Below are positions 12,217 to 20,295 of a stretch of DNA of 64,000 nucleotides, piece after piece. Position numbers and translations under genes: made by a program. Source of the stretch: Sphingomonas phyllosphaerae (lineage in GTDB: Bacteria; Pseudomonadota; Alphaproteobacteria; Sphingomonadales; Sphingomonadaceae); NCBI RefSeq assembly GCF_029623345.1, contig NZ_JAPYKH010000006.1, positions 1 through 64,000 of the forward strand, written 5' to 3'. Each line of letters opens with the position of its first letter. Within the stretch, counting starts at the first letter, position 1. The notes under the pieces are model-generated. The model did no database searches. It worked only from the letters and a program-made list of their open reading frames with translations, and had not been told where the DNA came from.

Positions 12217-13108
12217 CGGTCTTGGGCACTTCGGGGATCGGGATCCACTCCTTCTCGTCGCCGGGCACGCGCGCGAACTCGCCCGCCATCCAGGCGCGCT
12301 TGGCCTCGCGGATCGCCTCGCGCGACGAGTGGACGAAATTCCACCAGACGTGGCGCTTGGTCGCGAAGGCCGCGCCGCCGGCGAGCATCGCGCGCCCGCC
12401 CAGCGCCGAGCTCAGCGTGGCGGCGGTGCCGGGGCGCAGCACGTAGAGCTTGCGCGGATCGAGCACGAGACCGTCGAGCGAGGCCTCGCCCTCGGCAAGA
12501 TAGAGAGCGCGCTCGTCGGTGCTGACGTCGATCGGGACGCTCGCGCCCGGATCAAGCACGACGTCGGCGTAGATCGTATCGGCGTAGGTGGTGGTCGGCG
12601 CGCGCGCACCCCATAGCGACCCCATGATGACGCGCGCGCGGGCGCCGCCCGCCTCGACGATAGGCAGGTCACCCGCGCCGACATGCTCGAACGCGGGCGC
12701 AATGTCCTCGCGCCCGTCGGGCAGCGCGAGCCAGGTCTGGATGCCCGCGAGCGCGGGACCGTCGGCGCGGACGTCGGCGGGCGAGCGCTCGGAGTGGACG
12801 ATGCCCGTCCCCGCGGTCATCAGGTTGACCGCGCCGGGCGTGATCCGCGCGTCGGTGCCGAGCGAGTCCCGGTGCTGGAACGCGCCGTCGAACAGGTAGG
12901 TGACGGTCGACAGGCCGATATGCGGATGCGGGCGCACGTCGACGCCGTCGCCGGGGGCGAGATGCGCCGGACCCATCTGGTCGAAGAACAGGAACGGGCC
13001 CACCATCGTGCGCTCGCGATGGGGCAGGGTGCGGTACACCTTGAAGCCACCGAGGTCGTGCGTGGCGGGCTCGAGCGTCTGTAGGATCAGGTCGTCGCGG
13101 GTCGACAT
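12203..13108 (-). CDS. Pirin family protein
   Basis: 301 residues, usual for pirin: a bicupin metal protein; family members act as quercetinases or as redox-sensing regulators. The N-terminal cupin carries the metal ligands in RPHPHIGLSTVTYL and the later H of GTGIVHSE. The C-terminal pirin domain ends with the usual WWNFVHSSREAI and EFARVPGDEKEWIP segments. The ATG at 13108 gives the expected MSTRDDLILQTLEP. Its 3' end overlaps the convergent transporter gene by 14 bases. Function beyond the family cannot be told. Confidence 0.92.
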   Translation of the reverse strand: MSTRDDLILQTLEPATHDLGGFKVYRTLPHRERTMVGPFLFFDQMGPAHLAPGDGVDVRPHPHIGLSTVTYLFDGAFQHRDSLGTDARITPGAVNLMTAGTGIVHSERSPADVRADGPALAGIQTWLALPDGREDIAPAFEHVGAGDLPIVEAGGARARVIMGSLWGARAPTTTYADTIYADVVLDPGASVPIDVSTDERALYLAEGEASLDGLVLDPRKLYVLRPGTAATLSSALGGRAMLAGGAAFATKRHVWWNFVHSSREAIREAKRAWMAGEFARVPGDEKEWIPIPEVPKTVSYP

Positions 13109-13220
13109 GGCGCGTCTCTCGGGTTGCGGTTGAACGGGCTAGCAGGTTGGCGACGCGGCGGAAACCTTCCGGTCCTCGCGGTCGCGGGAACGCGCGCGCG
13201 CGCCGCCCGTTGACCCGCGC

Positions 13221-13586
13221 ATGACCCAGAAGAGCAAGCCGAAGGGCAAGAGCAAGCGCGGCTACAAGCCGGATCACCATCGCCGCGACCGCGCGATCGC
13301 GGCCGCCGGCCTGATCGGCGCGGTCGCCGCCGGTATCGGGGCGGCGCTGAAATTTGGCTGGTTCGACCGCTACTTCCCCGGCGACGACGGCGAGCATGCC
13401 GCGCCTGACCTCGCCGCGGACGCACCGACACCGGGCACGACCCGCGCGCCCGACGCGTTCCGGCCGGACCCGACCGCGCCGGTGCCCGCGTCCGAGCGCG
13501 AGTCGCTCCGTCCGGCGACCGGCCCTGCACCGACGCTCGCGGCGACGCGCGGCGAAATGGCGAACCAGACCGGCGCCGCGAACTGA
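13221..13586 (+). CDS. Small single-pass membrane protein, hypothetical
   Basis: 121 residues. A lysine/arginine-rich start (MTQKSKPKGKSKRGYKPDHHRRDR) precedes one helix (AIAAAGLIGAVAAGIGAAL) and a Pro/Ala-rich tail without recognisable domain. Basic residues before the helix suggest the N-terminus stays in the cytoplasm and the tail is periplasmic. Codon use matches its neighbours. No function is proposed. Confidence 0.65.
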   Translation: MTQKSKPKGKSKRGYKPDHHRRDRAIAAAGLIGAVAAGIGAALKFGWFDRYFPGDDGEHAAPDLAADAPTPGTTRAPDAFRPDPTAPVPASERESLRPATGPAPTLAATRGEMANQTGAAN

Positions 13587-13611
13587 GGCTGGCGACGGGC
13601 GCTCTGTGCTT

Positions 13612-13701
13612 GTGCCCCGGCGACGGCCGGGGCCCGGTTGGAGCGCCGCCGGTGGGTCTCCAGAGCGTGCCCCACCCGGGCTCCGGTCTTCACCGGGGTA
13701 C
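13612..13701. repeat. Paired palindromic repeat, family C (variant)
   Basis: Arms GTGCCCCGGCGACGGCCGGG (from 13612) and CTCCGGTCTTCACCGGGGTA (to 13700) face each other between two convergent genes, at 13586 and 13729. Confidence 0.6.
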
Positions 13702-13728
13702 GAGTGGAGCGGTCACGATCCGCTTACG

Positions 13729-14382
13729 CTAGAACCATCGCATCACGGTCGTGGGGAAGGGCGTCCACCACCCGACGCGGACGCCCGCCGCTGCCAGCGT
13801 ATTCCCGGTCCAGGCGTTACACGTCGTGATCGCGTCATACCGCCCGGCACCCGGGTAGAAGGCGTCGAATCCATAATAGCCGCGCACCGCGGGCCCGGGG
13901 GCGCGGCTCGCGCGAACCGCCGCCGCCAGCCGGCGATACTCCTCCGGCCGCAGCACGATCGCGCGCACGCCAGGGCCAAGCAGCGGGCGCGACACGTGCT
14001 CGACATGGACCAGCGTCGAGTCGCTGCCGAATGCCGCGCCGAGCAGCACGCCCGGTCGCACGTCCCACCACGTCGGCGTGCCGAGATAAAAGCCGCGCTC
14101 GCCCCAGCCGATCGCGACATGGTCATAGCCGGCGTAGCGTGGGTCGACGAGGTCGGCGGCAGGGAAGTCGGCGGTCCAGTCGATCCCGGCGGCGCGCTTG
14201 GGCACCACCAGCCCGGTGTGGACGCCATTGTCCTCCACCCAGATCGTCACGCCGCGCGCCGGCGGTCGCCAGCCGGGATGGCGCGGGATCAGCCCGCCGA
14301 CGGTCGCCGCGACCGCATAGCCGAAGAGCAGCAACGCGACGACGGCGAGCAGGCGACCGAGCGAGGCGGATAGGCGAGCCAC
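13729..14382 (-). CDS. DUF2459 (TIGR02117-type) protein
   Basis: 217 residues; the DUF2459/TIGR02117 family has no assigned function. An N-terminal signal anchor (LLAVVALLLFGYAVAATVGG) is followed by the family phrases VWVEDNGVHTGLVVP-like (here IWVEDNGVHTGLVVP), GWGERGFYLGTPTWWD and the C-terminal YDAITTCNAWTGNTLAAAG. The conserved Cys-Asn-Ala and His in these motifs suggest a hydrolase-like fold, which is my inference. The start is GTG; only 23 bases separate it from the divergent phhA start. Confidence 0.85.
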   Translation of the reverse strand: MARLSASLGRLLAVVALLLFGYAVAATVGGLIPRHPGWRPPARGVTIWVEDNGVHTGLVVPKRAAGIDWTADFPAADLVDPRYAGYDHVAIGWGERGFYLGTPTWWDVRPGVLLGAAFGSDSTLVHVEHVSRPLLGPGVRAIVLRPEEYRRLAAAVRASRAPGPAVRGYYGFDAFYPGAGRYDAITTCNAWTGNTLAAAGVRVGWWTPFPTTVMRWF

Positions 14383-14405
14383 GCGGCCATGCTATACCGG
14401 GAGGC

Positions 14406-15278
14406 ATGACCGAGGAAACACACGTGCTCGACTCCCCGCCGCCCGGCGCCGCGACCGACTGGACCGTCGCGCAGGACTGGTCGCACTACACCGCCGAGGA
14501 ACACGCCACCTGGGACATGCTGTTCCAGCGCCAAAGCGCGCTGTTGCCGGGGCGCGCGGCCGACGCCTACCTGCGTGGACTGGACGTGCTCAATCTCTCC
14601 AAGCCCGGCATCCCTGACTTCCAAGAACTGTCCGAGCGGTTGATGAAGCTGACCGGCTGGCAGGTGGTGGCGGTGCCGGGGCTGGTGCCCGACGACGTGT
14701 TTTTCGACCATATGGCGAACCGCCGCTTCGTGGCGGGCAATTTCATCCGTCGCCCCGATCAGCTCGACTATATTCAGGAGCCCGACGTCTTCCACGACGT
14801 GTTCGGGCACGTACCGATGCTCGCCGACCCGGTTTTCGCCGACTACCTCGAAGCCTATGGCCGCGGCGGTCAACGCGCGCTGGAGCTCGGCGCGCTCAAG
14901 CAGCTGGGCAGACTCTACTGGTACACGGTCGAGTTCGGGCTGATCGACGAGGGCGAGGGACTGCGCATCTATGGTTCCGGGATCGTCTCATCGGCGGCGG
15001 AGACCCGGTTCGCGCTGGAGAGCGACAGTCCTCACCGGATCGCCTTCGACCTGAAGCGGGTGATGCGCACCGACTATCGCATCGACGATTTTCAGCAGAA
15101 TTACTTCGTCATCCCGAGCTTCGACGCGCTGCTGCGCGCCACGGTGGAGACCGATTTCGCGCCGCTCTACGGGGAGATCCTGGCACAGCCCGACGTACCC
15201 GTCGCGACGATCCTGCCTGCGGACGAAGTGATCACGCGCGGCACTCAGGCGCATGCGCGCCGCGCGGCGCAGGCGTAA
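14406..15278 (+). CDS. phhA: Phenylalanine 4-monooxygenase
   Basis: 290 residues, the size of bacterial phenylalanine hydroxylases. The enzyme converts phenylalanine to tyrosine with O2, a tetrahydropterin and non-haem iron. The iron ligands are visible as H130 and H135 in PDVFHDVFGHVP and E176 in YWYTVEFGL. The start ATG follows a GGGAGG ribosome binding site. No pterin carbinolamine dehydratase (phhB) gene is found next to it, which would usually recycle the cofactor. The upstream gene is divergent with a gap of only 23 bases, so the promoter must overlap one of the coding starts. Confidence 0.96.
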   Translation: MTEETHVLDSPPPGAATDWTVAQDWSHYTAEEHATWDMLFQRQSALLPGRAADAYLRGLDVLNLSKPGIPDFQELSERLMKLTGWQVVAVPGLVPDDVFFDHMANRRFVAGNFIRRPDQLDYIQEPDVFHDVFGHVPMLADPVFADYLEAYGRGGQRALELGALKQLGRLYWYTVEFGLIDEGEGLRIYGSGIVSSAAETRFALESDSPHRIAFDLKRVMRTDYRIDDFQQNYFVIPSFDALLRATVETDFAPLYGEILAQPDVPVATILPADEVITRGTQAHARRAAQA

Positions 15279-15471
15279 GCGCCGCGTCCTGCGGCGATCA
15301 CGTTACCACTCACCCGCAAAAGTTCCCGAAGAAAATGAAAAAGCACCTGTTTTGACTGCCTCGCGCTGGGGCAGGCGCGGTTCACAAGAGGGTCACGCCG
15401 ATCGACGCTCTCGGGCATTCTGAACGACGGCTTCGTGCGTCGAAGTCGTGTTCCAGTCAGGGAGTTCATAC

Positions 15472-16032
15472 ATGAGATCTGTCGTCGCTATCGCCGCTGC
15501 CGCCGCCGCGGTGATCGGTGCTGCCGCGCCCGCCGCCGCCGCCACCTACCCGGTCGGCTCGCCCAACTTCCAGGCGACCGCCGGCCCCAACGGTACCTTC
15601 TCGGGCGCGTTCTACGCGACCGGCCTCGCCGCCGGCGTGTTTTCCGACACCTTCACCTTCACGCTGCCGACCAACGGCCTGGGCAGCGGCACGGTGACGA
15701 CCAGCGTGACCGACCTCGGTTCGGCCAACGATCTCGACTTCACCTCGGTGACGATCAACGACATCGCGGCGCAGATCACGAAGACGGCGGGCGGCGCCTT
15801 CGAGGTCGCCTTTACCAACAACGTGCCGATCGTGGCCGGCCAGCTGAACAAGCTCGTCGTCACCGGCCTGTCGCGCGGCAATGGCGCGTACGGCGGCCAG
15901 GCCACCTTCACCCCGGTCAACTCGGCGGTGCCCGAGCCGGCGACCTGGGCGATGATGATCATGGGCTTCGGCGTGGTCGGCTATGCGATGCGTCGCCGTC
16001 GTACCGCGGTGCGCTTCAGCCAGGCGGTCTGA
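15472..16032 (+). CDS. FxDxF-type PEP-CTERM sorting protein
   Basis: 186 residues. A signal peptide (MRSVVAIAAAAAAVIGAAAPAAAA) starts the protein; the motif FSDTFTF at about residues 61-67 is the FxDxF signature; the tail PEPATWAMMIMGFGVVGYAMRRRR is a complete PEP-CTERM signal (PEP, helix, basic cluster). Such proteins are exported, then recognised by an exosortase and handed to the surface or extracellular matrix. No exosortase is found in this window. The start MRSVV is chosen for the signal peptide and the GGGAG sequence nine bases before. Confidence 0.88.
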   Translation: MRSVVAIAAAAAAVIGAAAPAAAATYPVGSPNFQATAGPNGTFSGAFYATGLAAGVFSDTFTFTLPTNGLGSGTVTTSVTDLGSANDLDFTSVTINDIAAQITKTAGGAFEVAFTNNVPIVAGQLNKLVVTGLSRGNGAYGGQATFTPVNSAVPEPATWAMMIMGFGVVGYAMRRRRTAVRFSQAV

Positions 16033-16139
16033 AGACCATCCCGCTGCGCGTCGACGTGAGTCGGCGCATCGAGGGCGGCGCAGTACCGCGTCGCCCTCAC
16101 CCCGCGCCGGCTGACCACCGGCGGCCAGGACATCGCACC

Positions 16140-16346
16140 ATGTCGAGCCGACCCATCACGCCGTCGCTCGCGGGCACCACCCGCGTGACCTATTGCCAGG
16201 ATCAGCCGAAGCGCTTCCTCTGCGAGCGCGACGAGGCATCGCTGCCCACCGCTGGCGGCTATGTCGCGCTTGGGGAAGCGCGCTACGCTGTCCGCCGTGT
16301 GGAGCGGATCGCGCGCGAGGCGCTCGCCTATGTCATGCCCGACTGA
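16140..16346 (+). CDS. Small hypothetical protein (68 aa)
   Basis: MSSRPITPSLAGTTRVTYC..., 68 residues with no recognised domain, ending ALAYVMPD. An AGGA lies about nine bases upstream of the ATG. The composition (YCQDQPKRFLCERDEA, then GYVALGEARYAVRRVERIAREA) reads as a real soluble protein rather than a frame shadow, but no homologue is recalled. It overlaps the 3' end of the convergent small gene at 16328 by 19 bases. Confidence 0.45.
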   Translation: MSSRPITPSLAGTTRVTYCQDQPKRFLCERDEASLPTAGGYVALGEARYAVRRVERIAREALAYVMPD

Positions 16347-16516
16347 TCGCGTCGCAGCGCGGCTCGATCGTCGGCCTGATGGTTGTGCTCGGTCAGCCGA
16401 GGATTGTGCGCGCTCGTCTTGAACACCAGCATCACCGCGACGATCGCGACCAGGCCGATCGCGATCGCGATCAGCAGGCGTCTGGCGGCATAGCGGCCCG
16501 GTTCTCGCGGCATCAT
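16328..16516 (-). CDS. Small single-pass membrane protein (62 aa)
   Basis: MMPREPGRYAARRLLIAIAIGLVAIVAVMLVF...: basic N-terminus, one strong transmembrane helix (residues 14-32), then a polar tail rich in His and Asp. No known family. Coding is supported by the hydrophobic helix and by short distance (68 bases) to the divergent sirtuin gene, which leaves room for promoters. Confidence 0.5.
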   Translation of the reverse strand: MMPREPGRYAARRLLIAIAIGLVAIVAVMLVFKTSAHNPRLTEHNHQADDRAALRRDQSGMT

Positions 16517-16584
16517 CGGCTCCCCAGCAGCGCGCCTCCAGGCGGCGCTAGTCGGCTCGGGCCCGCGGCGATATCACCTGGCGC

Positions 16585-17286
16585 ATGACCGCCGTCGGCA
16601 ACATCGTCATCCTCACCGGCGCCGGCGTATCGGCCGAGAGCGGCATCGCGACGTTCCGCGGACCGGGTGGCCTGTGGGAGGGCCACCGCGTCGAGGACGT
16701 CTGCACGGCCGAGGCGCTCGCGCGCGATCCCGCGCTGGTGCATCGCTTCTACGACTTGCGCCGCGCCGCGCTCGACACGGTCGCGCCCAACGCCGCGCAT
16801 GACGCGCTGGCGCGGCTCGACGCCGCCTGGCCGGGCGAGCTGCTGATCGTGACCCAGAACGTCGACGACCTGCACGAGCGCGCCGGGGCGCGCCGTTTGC
16901 TCCACATGCACGGCGAGCTGCACTCGGCGTTGTGCGCCGCCTGTGGCACGCGCCACCCGTGGCATGACGCGCTGCCACCCGCGACGCGCTGTCCGACGTG
17001 TGGCGCGACCGCGCTGCGCCCCGACATCGTCTTCTTCGGCGAGATGCCGTACGAGATGGAGCGGATCGAGGCAGCGCTAGGGCACGCCGACCTGTTCGTC
17101 TCCATCGGCACTTCGGGCGCGGTCTATCCGGCCGCCGGCTTTGTGCGCGGCGCCGCCGCGGGCGGCGCGGCGACGCTCGAGCTCAACCTCGAGCGCTCGG
17201 CCGGGAGCGCCTGGTTCGACGAGATGCGGTTGGGACCGGCGGGCGTGCTGGTGCCGGCCTGGGTCGATGCGCTGCTGGCGGGCTGA
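16585..17286 (+). CDS. cobB: NAD-dependent protein deacylase, sirtuin
   Basis: 233 residues. Sirtuins remove acetyl or succinyl groups from lysines using NAD. Visible motifs are GAGVSAESG (12-20), TQNVDDLHERAG (90-101), the catalytic His in HMHGE (H109), and four zinc cysteines (C117, C120, C136, C139). Y56 and R59 in FYDLRR match the pair that binds acidic acyl groups in CobB and SIRT5, so desuccinylase as well as deacetylase activity is likely. The gene stands alone. Confidence 0.94.
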   Translation: MTAVGNIVILTGAGVSAESGIATFRGPGGLWEGHRVEDVCTAEALARDPALVHRFYDLRRAALDTVAPNAAHDALARLDAAWPGELLIVTQNVDDLHERAGARRLLHMHGELHSALCAACGTRHPWHDALPPATRCPTCGATALRPDIVFFGEMPYEMERIEAALGHADLFVSIGTSGAVYPAAGFVRGAAAGGAATLELNLERSAGSAWFDEMRLGPAGVLVPAWVDALLAG

Positions 17287-17405
17287 GCCCGCTATACGCG
17301 CGCGCTACGCGATCGATCGCGATCGCTCTCGCACGCCTATGCGCCGCCTCGTAGCTGTGGTCGGCGGGCGCTCGGACGCCCGATCATGCGAGGCTATGAC
17401 GCGAA

Positions 17406-17879
17406 ATGGTGCGGCTTCACCTTCGTCGGTTGGCGATCCCCGATCCAGCGACGCCGCGGCCACCCGCCGCGTCACGCCCCGGCCCGATGGCGGACGCGCG
17501 CTGGCCTGTGCTGGCACGGGCCCTCGCCGAGTTGCGGGCGGCGCGTCGCCGCGCGGTGCGGATCGTCGACGCCGACTGCGGCGACGGTGCGCTGCTGCTC
17601 GCCGCGGCGCGGCATGCGCGCGCGCTCGGCTTTGTCGCGATCGAGGCACGCGGTGTCGACGGTGCGCCCGCGCTGATCGCGCGCGCCCGCGCCGCCGCGG
17701 CTGCGCTCGACGACGCGGCGATCGGTATATGCTTCGACTGCGCGGACATGGTGGAGGCGCTCGCGCAGGAGCACGATGTTCCGGCAGACATCGTGCTGGC
17801 GCCGGCCGCGCTCTCCGAAGCAGCGACGCTCGCCCTGGCGCGCGCCGGCGCCCGCGTGATCGCGCGGGTGCGGGCGTGA
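17406..17879 (+). CDS. Methyltransferase-like protein (putative SAM-binding)
   Basis: 157 residues. VRIVDADCGDGALLLAAARH (51-70) resembles motif I of class I SAM-dependent methyltransferases, with Asp-Cys-Gly-Asp-Gly in the glycine loop, and a second strand ending in EARGVDGAP would be motif II. The following FDCADM could be motif III. The protein is shorter than most methyltransferases and the substrate is unknown, so this may be a minimal or divergent member. Its stop overlaps the GTG start of the next gene, which points to translational coupling. Confidence 0.6.
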   Translation: MVRLHLRRLAIPDPATPRPPAASRPGPMADARWPVLARALAELRAARRRAVRIVDADCGDGALLLAAARHARALGFVAIEARGVDGAPALIARARAAAAALDDAAIGICFDCADMVEALAQEHDVPADIVLAPAALSEAATLALARAGARVIARVRA

Positions 17880-18139
17880 CCCGGCGCGATCACGCCTGGC
17901 GCCTGGGCGGCCTCGCGTTGACCGTTGGCGCGTGCACCGCCTGTCTCTCGCTCGATCGGTCACCGCTGATGGTACCGCTCTTCGTCGCCGCGCTGCTCGG
18001 TTTGCCGCTGATGATCCACGGCAAGCGCGTGGCGCAGGTACTGCGCGCCGAGCGACGTGGCCACGCGCTTACCGCGGACGCGGTGCATGCGGCGAGGCTT
18101 CGCGCGCGCGGGCAGAACAGCGACGGGTTCGATAGGTGA
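17876..18139 (+). CDS. Small two-helix membrane protein
   Basis: 87 residues starting with GTG inside a GTGA overlap with the preceding gene. Two hydrophobic segments (about 10-26 and 32-48) are followed by a basic cytoplasmic tail (GKRVAQVLRAERRGHALTADAVHAARLRARGQ). No family recognised. Coupling to a methyltransferase-like protein is the only clue to its role. Confidence 0.55.
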   Translation: MTRRDHAWRLGGLALTVGACTACLSLDRSPLMVPLFVAALLGLPLMIHGKRVAQVLRAERRGHALTADAVHAARLRARGQNSDGFDR

Positions 18140-18213
18140 GGCGGGGCGGCGATCGTCCGCTCGCCGCATCCGCGCAGGCGTCTGATCCATCTGGTGTGTA
18201 CGGCTGGCGCTGA

Positions 18214-18234
18214 GCTCCGGCGTGTCGCCGGAGC
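18214..18234. terminator. Hairpin between convergent genes
   Basis: A perfect 9-base-pair stem GCTCCGGCG/CGCCGGAGC with a 3-base loop lies between the small membrane protein gene (ends 18139) and the histidine kinase gene (ends 18262 on the other strand). It could end transcripts from both sides. No T-run follows. Confidence 0.4.
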
Positions 18235-18261
18235 GCAGAGCCGATGGCGGTGGATTGAACT

Positions 18262-20295
18262 CTAGTGCCGTCGCCCGGCCAGCCGCACCACCTTGCCGCT
18301 GCTCGTCAGCGCCGCGAGCGCGCCGGCGAGATCGGCGCGGCGGAACGGCTTGGCGAGCTGCGGTAGCTCCAACGCGAGGTCGCCGCCAGCATAGCCCGTC
18401 ACCACCAGCACCGGCAGGTGCGGGTGGCGGCGGTGGACCTCGGCGGCGAGCTCGGCGCCGTTCATCCGCGGCATCATGTAATCGGTCAACACCGCGTCGA
18501 CCGAGAGGCCGTCGTCGAGTGCCGCGAGCGCCGCGGCGCCGTCGCTCGCCTCGGCGACCTGATGACCGAGATCGCGCAGCATCTCGGCGGTGCCGGCGCG
18601 CACCAGATCCTCGTCGTCGACCAGCAGCACCGCAAGCGGGCGAATCTCGGCAATCCGCTCGCCCTCGCGCTGCTGCGCGCCGGTCTCGGCGTCGCGTTCG
18701 GCGACGGGCAGGTAGAGGTCGGCACGCGTGCCCTGGCCGGGCTTGCTCGTCATGACGAAGGCGCCGCCGAGCTGCGCGGCGAGTCCGTGGACCATCGACA
18801 GACCCAGGCCGGTACCCTTGCCGCGCTCCTTGGTGGAGTAGAAGGGCTCGATCGCGCGTGCGAGCGTCGCCTTGTCCATGCCGGTGCCGGTGTCGATCAC
18901 CGCCAGCCGCACATAGGCGCCGGGCGCGAGGCGGAGCGGCGAACCCGGCCCCACCGCCTCGGTCGCGGCGACGACGGTGAGCCGACCGCCCTCGGGCATG
19001 GCGTCGCGGGCGTTGACGCACAGGTTGAGCAGCGCGAGTTCGAGCTGGTTGGGGTCGGCCAGCGCCGGCGGCAGGTCGTCCGGCAGCACCAGCTTGAGCT
19101 CGACCCGGCCGCCGATCGAGCTGGCGATCAGATCACGCATCCCCTCGATCAGTGCCGCGGTATCGACCGCGTGTGTCTCCAGCGCCTGTCGCCGCGCGAA
19201 CTGGAGCAGGCGCTGCACCAGCGTCTTGGCGCGCTCGGCAGACTGGAGCGCGCCGTCGATCAGTCGGGCGGAACGCGCGTCGTCGGTGTAGCGCTTGCCG
19301 AGCAGGTCGAGCGCGCCCGTGATCGGGGTGAGCAGGTTGTTGAAATCGTGCGCGACACCCCCGGTGAGCTGGCCGATCGTCTCGAGCTTCTGCGCCTCGT
19401 GCAGCTGCGCCAGTGCCAGCTCGCGCTCGTCGATCGCGGCGGCGACGCGTCGCTCCAGCGTCTCGTTGAGCTCGCGCAGGGCGATCTCCGCCTGCTTGCG
19501 CTCGGTCACATCCTGGAAGATCACCGCCACCTCGCGCCGGCTCGCCGGCTCGACGCGGAAGGCGGCGAGTTCGAGGTGGCGTCGCGTCGCGACCAGCTCG
19601 CGTTCGAAGCGGATCGCCTCGCCGCTGGTCAGCACGCCGCGGTACAGCTCGATCCAGCCCTCCGCCTCGTCGCCGACCAAGGCGCGCACCGTCCGCCCGA
19701 CGACGTCGGTGATACCGGTGTGACGCTCATAGGCAGGGTTGGCCTGGACGTGGACATAGTCGCTCAGCGGGCCGTGCGGGCCGTCGAGGAACTCGATCAC
19801 ACAGAAGCCCTCGTCCATCGTGTCGAACAAGGTGCGCAGCCGCGCCTCGCTCTCGCGGATCGAGACCAGCCGCGCGCGCGCTTCATATTGTCGCCGCCGC
19901 GCGCGGATCGCGGCACGCGCGAGGCTGATCAGCGTGGTCGGATGGAAGGGACGCTCGAGGAAGGTGACGTTGCCGAGCAGTTCGAGGTGGCGCACCGCCG
20001 CGGGATTGCGCTCCAGCCCGCCGCCGCGGCTGGTCAGCAGGATGAAGGGCAGGTCGGACCATTCCTCCTGATCGCCGATCCAGCGCGAGAGCGCGCGCAC
20101 GTCGGCGGTGGCGACCGCCTCCTCGGTGACGATGGCATAGCCCGTACCGCGGTCGAGCTCGGCCACCAGATCCGTCAGCGTATCGCACGCGCGCGCCTCC
20201 AGCCCGGCCTCGCTCAGCATCCCGGTCGCCACCGCGGCGTCCCGGCCGCGCGGCGCGAGAACCAGCGCGCGTTCGGAGAGCGTGCTGCGCTTCAC
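18262..20295 (-). CDS. Hybrid sensor histidine kinase with PAS domain and receiver
   Basis: 677 residues, no membrane helices, so cytoplasmic. Order: an N-terminal receiver-like domain (about 8-130) in which the phospho-acceptor Asp is not evident; a PAS domain (about 150-265, ending VIFQDVTERKQAE); a coiled coil; the dimerisation domain with H316 in GGVAHDFNNLL; the ATPase domain with NARDAM (428-433), DTGTGM (468-473) and GKGTGLGLS (492-500); a C-terminal receiver with D605 in LTDYMMPRM. It starts with GTG inside the last codons of the KaiC-like gene (4-base overlap), so the two are made together and the kinase probably reports on, or acts with, the KaiC-like ATPase. Confidence 0.92.
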   Translation of the reverse strand: MKRSTLSERALVLAPRGRDAAVATGMLSEAGLEARACDTLTDLVAELDRGTGYAIVTEEAVATADVRALSRWIGDQEEWSDLPFILLTSRGGGLERNPAAVRHLELLGNVTFLERPFHPTTLISLARAAIRARRRQYEARARLVSIRESEARLRTLFDTMDEGFCVIEFLDGPHGPLSDYVHVQANPAYERHTGITDVVGRTVRALVGDEAEGWIELYRGVLTSGEAIRFERELVATRRHLELAAFRVEPASRREVAVIFQDVTERKQAEIALRELNETLERRVAAAIDERELALAQLHEAQKLETIGQLTGGVAHDFNNLLTPITGALDLLGKRYTDDARSARLIDGALQSAERAKTLVQRLLQFARRQALETHAVDTAALIEGMRDLIASSIGGRVELKLVLPDDLPPALADPNQLELALLNLCVNARDAMPEGGRLTVVAATEAVGPGSPLRLAPGAYVRLAVIDTGTGMDKATLARAIEPFYSTKERGKGTGLGLSMVHGLAAQLGGAFVMTSKPGQGTRADLYLPVAERDAETGAQQREGERIAEIRPLAVLLVDDEDLVRAGTAEMLRDLGHQVAEASDGAAALAALDDGLSVDAVLTDYMMPRMNGAELAAEVHRRHPHLPVLVVTGYAGGDLALELPQLAKPFRRADLAGALAALTSSGKVVRLAGRRH

